From contig JBBSET010000084.1 in NCBI GenBank assembly GCA_038239485.1, forward strand, positions 1-9,521: 9,521 nt of DNA, written 5' to 3'. This document shows, piece after piece, positions 7,474 to 9,521 of this stretch (within the stretch, counting starts at the first letter, position 1; every line of letters begins with the position of its first letter). The DNA comes from DASQEH01 sp038239485. Its GTDB lineage: Bacteria > Actinomycetota > Actinomycetes > Propionibacteriales > Nocardioidaceae. Position numbers and translations under genes: made by a program. Under the pieces are notes generated by a model that saw only the letters and a program-made list of their open reading frames with translations, did not search any database and had not been told where the DNA came from.

Positions 7474-7498
7474 CACGATCTGTGTGCTCGCGACAACC
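7474..7498 (-). promoter_or_regulatory. operator-like site A upstream of the -35 box
   Basis: This 25-bp stretch reads GGTTGTCGCG at its left end and TCGTG at its right on the minus strand, in the same orientation and spacing as site B. It overlaps an imperfect inverted repeat: TTGTCACGA at 7470-7478 against TCGCGACAA at 7488-7496 (plus strand), eight of nine positions paired, with a 9-base spacer. Sites A and B are 62 bp apart, close to six helical turns, so proteins bound at both would face the same side of the DNA. Confidence 0.45.
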
Positions 7499-7534
7499 GG
7501 GTGGGGCCTCTCAGCAACCTGGCATCGACTCTGC

Positions 7535-8326
7535 TCAGCCCAACCAGCCGAGACGGCGGGAGACATCGCGAGCAGCCGCCACCACGTGGTCGGCGATCTC
7601 GGGGAGCCGCTGGTCGTCCAGCCGGAAGGTCGGACCGGAGATGCTCATCGAGGCCAGTACCTCCCCGTGCACGTCGCGGACCGGGGCGGCCACGGCCGTG
7701 AGCCCGATCTCCAGCTCGTCGATCGCGATCGCGTACCCGTCGGTGCGGATGACGTCGAGCTGGTGCAGCAGGGTCTCCAGGCTGGTGACGGTCCGGTCCG
7801 TGTACGCCGGCATCGTCGGCAGCATGCGGGCGACCTCGGACCGCTCCAGCCCGCTGAGCAGCACCTTGCCGTTGGAGGTGGCGTGCACGGGGATGCGTTG
7901 ACCCACCCAGTTGTGCGACTGCAGGGCTGACGTTCCCGCCACCTGGTCCATGTACAGGGCCGCCCCGTCGGAGAGCACGGCCAGGTTCGCGGTCTCACCT
8001 GTTCGTTGCGCGAGCGCCCGGCTGACCGCGCGGCTCTCCTGGACCAGGTCGAGCCGCGATGTCGACGCCCCGGCCAGCCGAAGGATGCCTGGACCGAGGC
8101 GGTACTTGCCCCGGCCGACGTTCTGTTCCACCAGGTCGTGGCGCTCCAACGCCGCGACCAGCCGGAAGGCTGTCGACTTGTGGACGCCGAGCTCCTTGGA
8201 GAGCTCGGTCACTCCGACGTCACCACTTCGTGCCAGTATCTCGAGGATCGAAACCGCCCGATCGACCGACTGAACCGTCGATGTGGCGTCGGGTACTCCG
8301 ACCTCGCCGGCAACCGCGTTGCTCAT
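7535..8326 (-). CDS. IclR-family transcriptional regulator
   Basis: This 263-residue regulator has an N-terminal winged helix-turn-helix at about 19-75 (QSVDRAVSILEIL, then VTELSKELGVHKSTAFRLVAAL, wing GKYRLG at 73-78). A C-terminal IclR effector domain spans about 90-260, with family landmarks GETANLAVL (110-118), HATSNGKVLLS (148-158) and VAAPVRDVHGEV (212-223). Length and architecture are standard. It probably controls the choline/betaine operon immediately downstream and perhaps the divergent purU. Choline loci are more often governed by BetI (TetR family) or GbsR, so the effector cannot be assumed; choline, betaine aldehyde or betaine are candidates. The ATG at 8326 is preferred: a TANNNT box six bases upstream suggests leaderless translation. 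In-frame alternatives are an ATG at 8344 and a TTG at 8356, both without ribosome sites. The 172-base gap after the stop separates it from the operon promoter. Confidence 0.9.
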   Translation of the reverse strand: MSNAVAGEVGVPDATSTVQSVDRAVSILEILARSGDVGVTELSKELGVHKSTAFRLVAALERHDLVEQNVGRGKYRLGPGILRLAGASTSRLDLVQESRAVSRALAQRTGETANLAVLSDGAALYMDQVAGTSALQSHNWVGQRIPVHATSNGKVLLSGLERSEVARMLPTMPAYTDRTVTSLETLLHQLDVIRTDGYAIAIDELEIGLTAVAAPVRDVHGEVLASMSISGPTFRLDDQRLPEIADHVVAAARDVSRRLGWLG

Positions 8327-8332
8327 GGCGAG

Positions 8333-8338
8333 ACAGTA
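8333..8338 (-). promoter_or_regulatory. -10 box of a probable leaderless promoter for the iclR-family gene
   Basis: TACTGT reads on the minus strand with six bases (CTCGCC) between it and the ATG at 8326. This fits TANNNT and would put the transcript start at or very near the start codon. No Shine-Dalgarno sequence precedes the ATG, which agrees with a leaderless mRNA. A convincing -35 hexamer is not visible. Confidence 0.4.
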
Positions 8339-8349
8339 GTGCATCCAGA

Positions 8350-8379
8350 GCGACAATCACCGGGTCTGCCGTCCATACT
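8350..8379 (+). promoter_or_regulatory. probable leaderless promoter of purU
   Basis: GCGACA (8350-8355) and CATACT (8374-8379) each match four of six consensus bases and are 18 bases apart. The -10 box ends seven bases before the purU ATG at 8387, and no ribosome site is present, so the mRNA may start at the initiation codon. The -35 region overlaps TTGTCGC (minus strand 8356-8350), the same left-arm sequence seen in operator-like site A. Shared control by the IclR-type protein is therefore possible, but only half a site is recognisable here. Confidence 0.4.
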
Positions 8380-8386
8380 TTCCGTC

Positions 8387-9253
8387 ATGACCGATCCACG
8401 GCTCACCGGCGACTTCGTTCTGACGCTCCGCTGCCCCGATCGGCCAGGGATCGTGCACGCGGTGTCCGGCTTCCTCGTCCAGCGTTCCGGCAACATCATC
8501 CAGAGCCAGCAGTACGGCGACTCCGAGACCGGGCGGTTCTTCATGCGGGTGCAGTTCGAGCTGCTGTCCGACGGCACTCTCGACGAGATGCGAGCGGCGT
8601 TCGGGCCGGTGGCTGCCGGCTTCGACATGACGTGGGAGTTGTGGCCGGCGGGCGCGCCGTACCGAACGCTGATCATGGTGTCGAAGTTCGGCCACTGCCT
8701 CAACGACCTGCTGTTCCGGATGGGCTCCGGTGCCGTCCAGATCGAAGTCCCGGCCATCGTGTCCAACCACCGCGACTTCGAGCGGCTGGCCGACTCCTAC
8801 GGCATCGCCTTCCACCACATCCCGGTCACCTCAGACACGAAGGCCGCCGCGGAGGCTCAGTTGCTCGAGCTCGTGGACCGCCTCGACATCCACCTGGTCG
8901 TGCTCGCCCGCTATATGCAGGTGTTGTCGGACTCGACGTGCCGGGCGCTTTCGGGGCGCGCCATCAACATCCACCACTCGTTCCTGCCGAGCTTCAAGGG
9001 GGCCCGCCCTTACCACCAGGCACATCAGCGGGGGGTGAAGCTGATCGGGGCGACGGCCCATTACGTCACGTCGGATCTCGACGAGGGGCCGATCATCGAG
9101 CAGGATGTGGCCCGCGTCGACCACAACTTCACCGCAGAACAGCTGGTCTCGGCGGGGCGCGACGTGGAGAGCCAGGTGCTGTCGCGGGCCGTTCGCTGGC
9201 ACGCCGAGAGCCGTGTCATGCTGAACGACACCAAGACCGTCGTCTTCCGCTGA
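8387..9253 (+). CDS. purU: formyltetrahydrofolate deformylase (PurU)
   Basis: This 288-residue cytoplasmic enzyme hydrolyses 10-formyltetrahydrofolate to formate and tetrahydrofolate. An N-terminal ACT domain occupies about 8-85 (LRCPDRPGIVHAVSGFL at the start), which in this family responds to glycine and methionine. The C-terminal formyltransferase-fold domain runs from about 93 to 285. The catalytic triad expected from GAR transformylase is present: Asn194 and His196 in INIHHSFLPSFKGARPYHQA, and Asp232 in SDLDEGPII. LARYMQVLS at 173-181 is also typical. The ATG at 8387 gives the normal length; an upstream in-frame extension to 8006 is antisense to the regulator. It is divergent from the IclR-type gene with 60 bases between starts. 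Beside a choline-to-betaine operon its likely role is to free tetrahydrofolate loaded with one-carbon units during betaine, dimethylglycine and sarcosine demethylation, although those enzymes are not in this window. Confidence 0.95.
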   Translation: MTDPRLTGDFVLTLRCPDRPGIVHAVSGFLVQRSGNIIQSQQYGDSETGRFFMRVQFELLSDGTLDEMRAAFGPVAAGFDMTWELWPAGAPYRTLIMVSKFGHCLNDLLFRMGSGAVQIEVPAIVSNHRDFERLADSYGIAFHHIPVTSDTKAAAEAQLLELVDRLDIHLVVLARYMQVLSDSTCRALSGRAINIHHSFLPSFKGARPYHQAHQRGVKLIGATAHYVTSDLDEGPIIEQDVARVDHNFTAEQLVSAGRDVESQVLSRAVRWHAESRVMLNDTKTVVFR

Positions 9254-9258
9254 CGTCG

Positions 9259-9309
9259 TGGGCTGCTCATAGTGGCCCCCCTCGACGAGGGTCGGCCGCG
9301 GTCAGCCCA
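9259..9309. terminator. nested hairpin between convergent genes, probable bidirectional terminator
   Basis: Six bases after the purU stop an inverted repeat begins: TGGGCTG (9259-9265) with CAGCCCA (9303-9309), seven perfect pairs. Inside it, GGCC 9274-9277 pairs with GGCC 9294-9297, and CCCTCG-A-CGAGGG (9279-9291) forms a perfect palindrome. The structure fills the 62-base gap between two converging genes. It lacks a T-tract on either strand, so it may work as a U-less terminator, as reported for many actinobacteria, or merely be a structured spacer. Confidence 0.5.
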
Positions 9310-9315
9310 GGGCGC

Positions 9316-9521
9316 TCACTCGTATGGTCGCCAAGCCACCAGGTCGAGGTTCATCCGGTTCATCGCCCTGTCGAAGTCGGTCCAGGAGTTCAGACAGGTA
9401 TACCCGGACATGACAACGCAGCCCCGTGCGCTGGCGCCTGCATCGCGCAGATGCTCGGCAGCCTGGATCGTGCGGTTCACGAGGCCGGCGACACTCGCTG
9501 GCGGGGAGCCCAGATAAGCCA
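9316..9521 (-). CDS. 3' end of an unidentified protein gene, start beyond the window
   Basis: Reading leftward from the right edge, one minus-strand frame stays open for 67 codons and stops at TGA (9316-9318). The residues look like genuine protein: AYLGSPPASVAGLVNRTI near the start of the visible part, then CVVMSGYTCLNSWTDF in the middle, ending LDLVAWRPYE. By hand count about 79 percent of codons end in G or C, in keeping with the neighbouring genes. The competing plus-strand frame (9272-9517) is rich in Arg, Ala and Ser and looks like a shadow. I do not recognise the family. The gene converges on purU with a 62-base gap holding a hairpin, so it belongs to a different transcription unit from the choline locus. 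Confidence 0.6.
   Translation of the reverse strand, partial: AYLGSPPASVAGLVNRTIQAAEHLRDAGASARGCVVMSGYTCLNSWTDFDRAMNRMNLDLVAWRPYE

Noticed and set aside
7363..7566. 68-residue N-terminal extension of the betaine aldehyde dehydrogenase
   Set aside because: It would overlap the promoter, the operators and the end of the regulator gene. The family N-terminus begins at the GTG at 7362, where a GGAGGT site is present.
8006..8386. 127-residue N-terminal extension of PurU
   Set aside because: It is antisense to the helix-turn-helix region of the regulator. The ACT domain and normal PurU length start at the ATG at 8387.
9272..9517. 81-codon plus-strand frame at the right end
   Set aside because: Its composition (Arg, Ala, Ser) is shadow-like and its start falls beside the terminator-like hairpin. 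The opposite strand carries a frame with better codon bias and protein character.
1..9521. Mobile elements, CRISPR arrays, tRNA or rRNA genes
   Set aside because: No transposase or integrase motifs, regularly spaced direct repeats, or tRNA/rRNA-like sequences were seen by eye on either strand.

Overview
This is a high-GC window, and most third codon positions in the genes are G or C. It carries leaderless-looking promoters and a single-polypeptide double permease. That suggests an actinobacterium (Actinomycetota; Nocardioides-like or a relative), but this is inference from composition and gene style, not an identification. The window is almost wholly coding. Six complete genes make up a choline/glycine-betaine uptake and oxidation locus with its regulator and a one-carbon enzyme. 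One unidentified partial gene enters at the right edge.

Layout on the minus strand, in transcription order: an IclR-family regulator (8326 to 7535); a 172-bp control region (7534 to 7363) with a good promoter and two operator-like repeats; a BetB/GbsA-type betaine aldehyde dehydrogenase (7362 to 5890); a BetA-type choline dehydrogenase (5893 to 4175); a ProV/OpuAA-type ATPase with a short CBS-like tail (4178 to 3120); a 682-residue permease with two ProW-like modules in one chain (3123 to 1075); and a ProX/OpuAC-type lipoprotein (1023 to 31). The four genes from the aldehyde dehydrogenase to the permease are linked by 4-base stop/start overlaps. The lipoprotein gene follows after 51 bases with its own ribosome binding site. 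This looks like one operon read from the promoter at about 7433-7461.

On the plus strand, divergent from the regulator across only 60 bases, is purU (8387 to 9253), formyltetrahydrofolate deformylase. Downstream of purU, a convergent intergenic stretch (9254-9315) holds a nested hairpin that may terminate transcription from both sides. The last 206 bases are the 3' end of a minus-strand gene whose start lies beyond the window.

As a system: the ABC transporter imports a quaternary amine (choline and/or glycine betaine). BetA oxidises choline to betaine aldehyde and BetB oxidises that to glycine betaine. Betaine can serve as an osmoprotectant or be demethylated towards glycine. Demethylation loads tetrahydrofolate with one-carbon units, and PurU can release these as formate. 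The presence of purU and an IclR-type (not BetI or GbsR) regulator hints at catabolic use, although no demethylation genes lie in the window. The most interesting unexplained signal is a pair of matching 25-bp operator-like sites, 62 bp apart, flanking the operon promoter.
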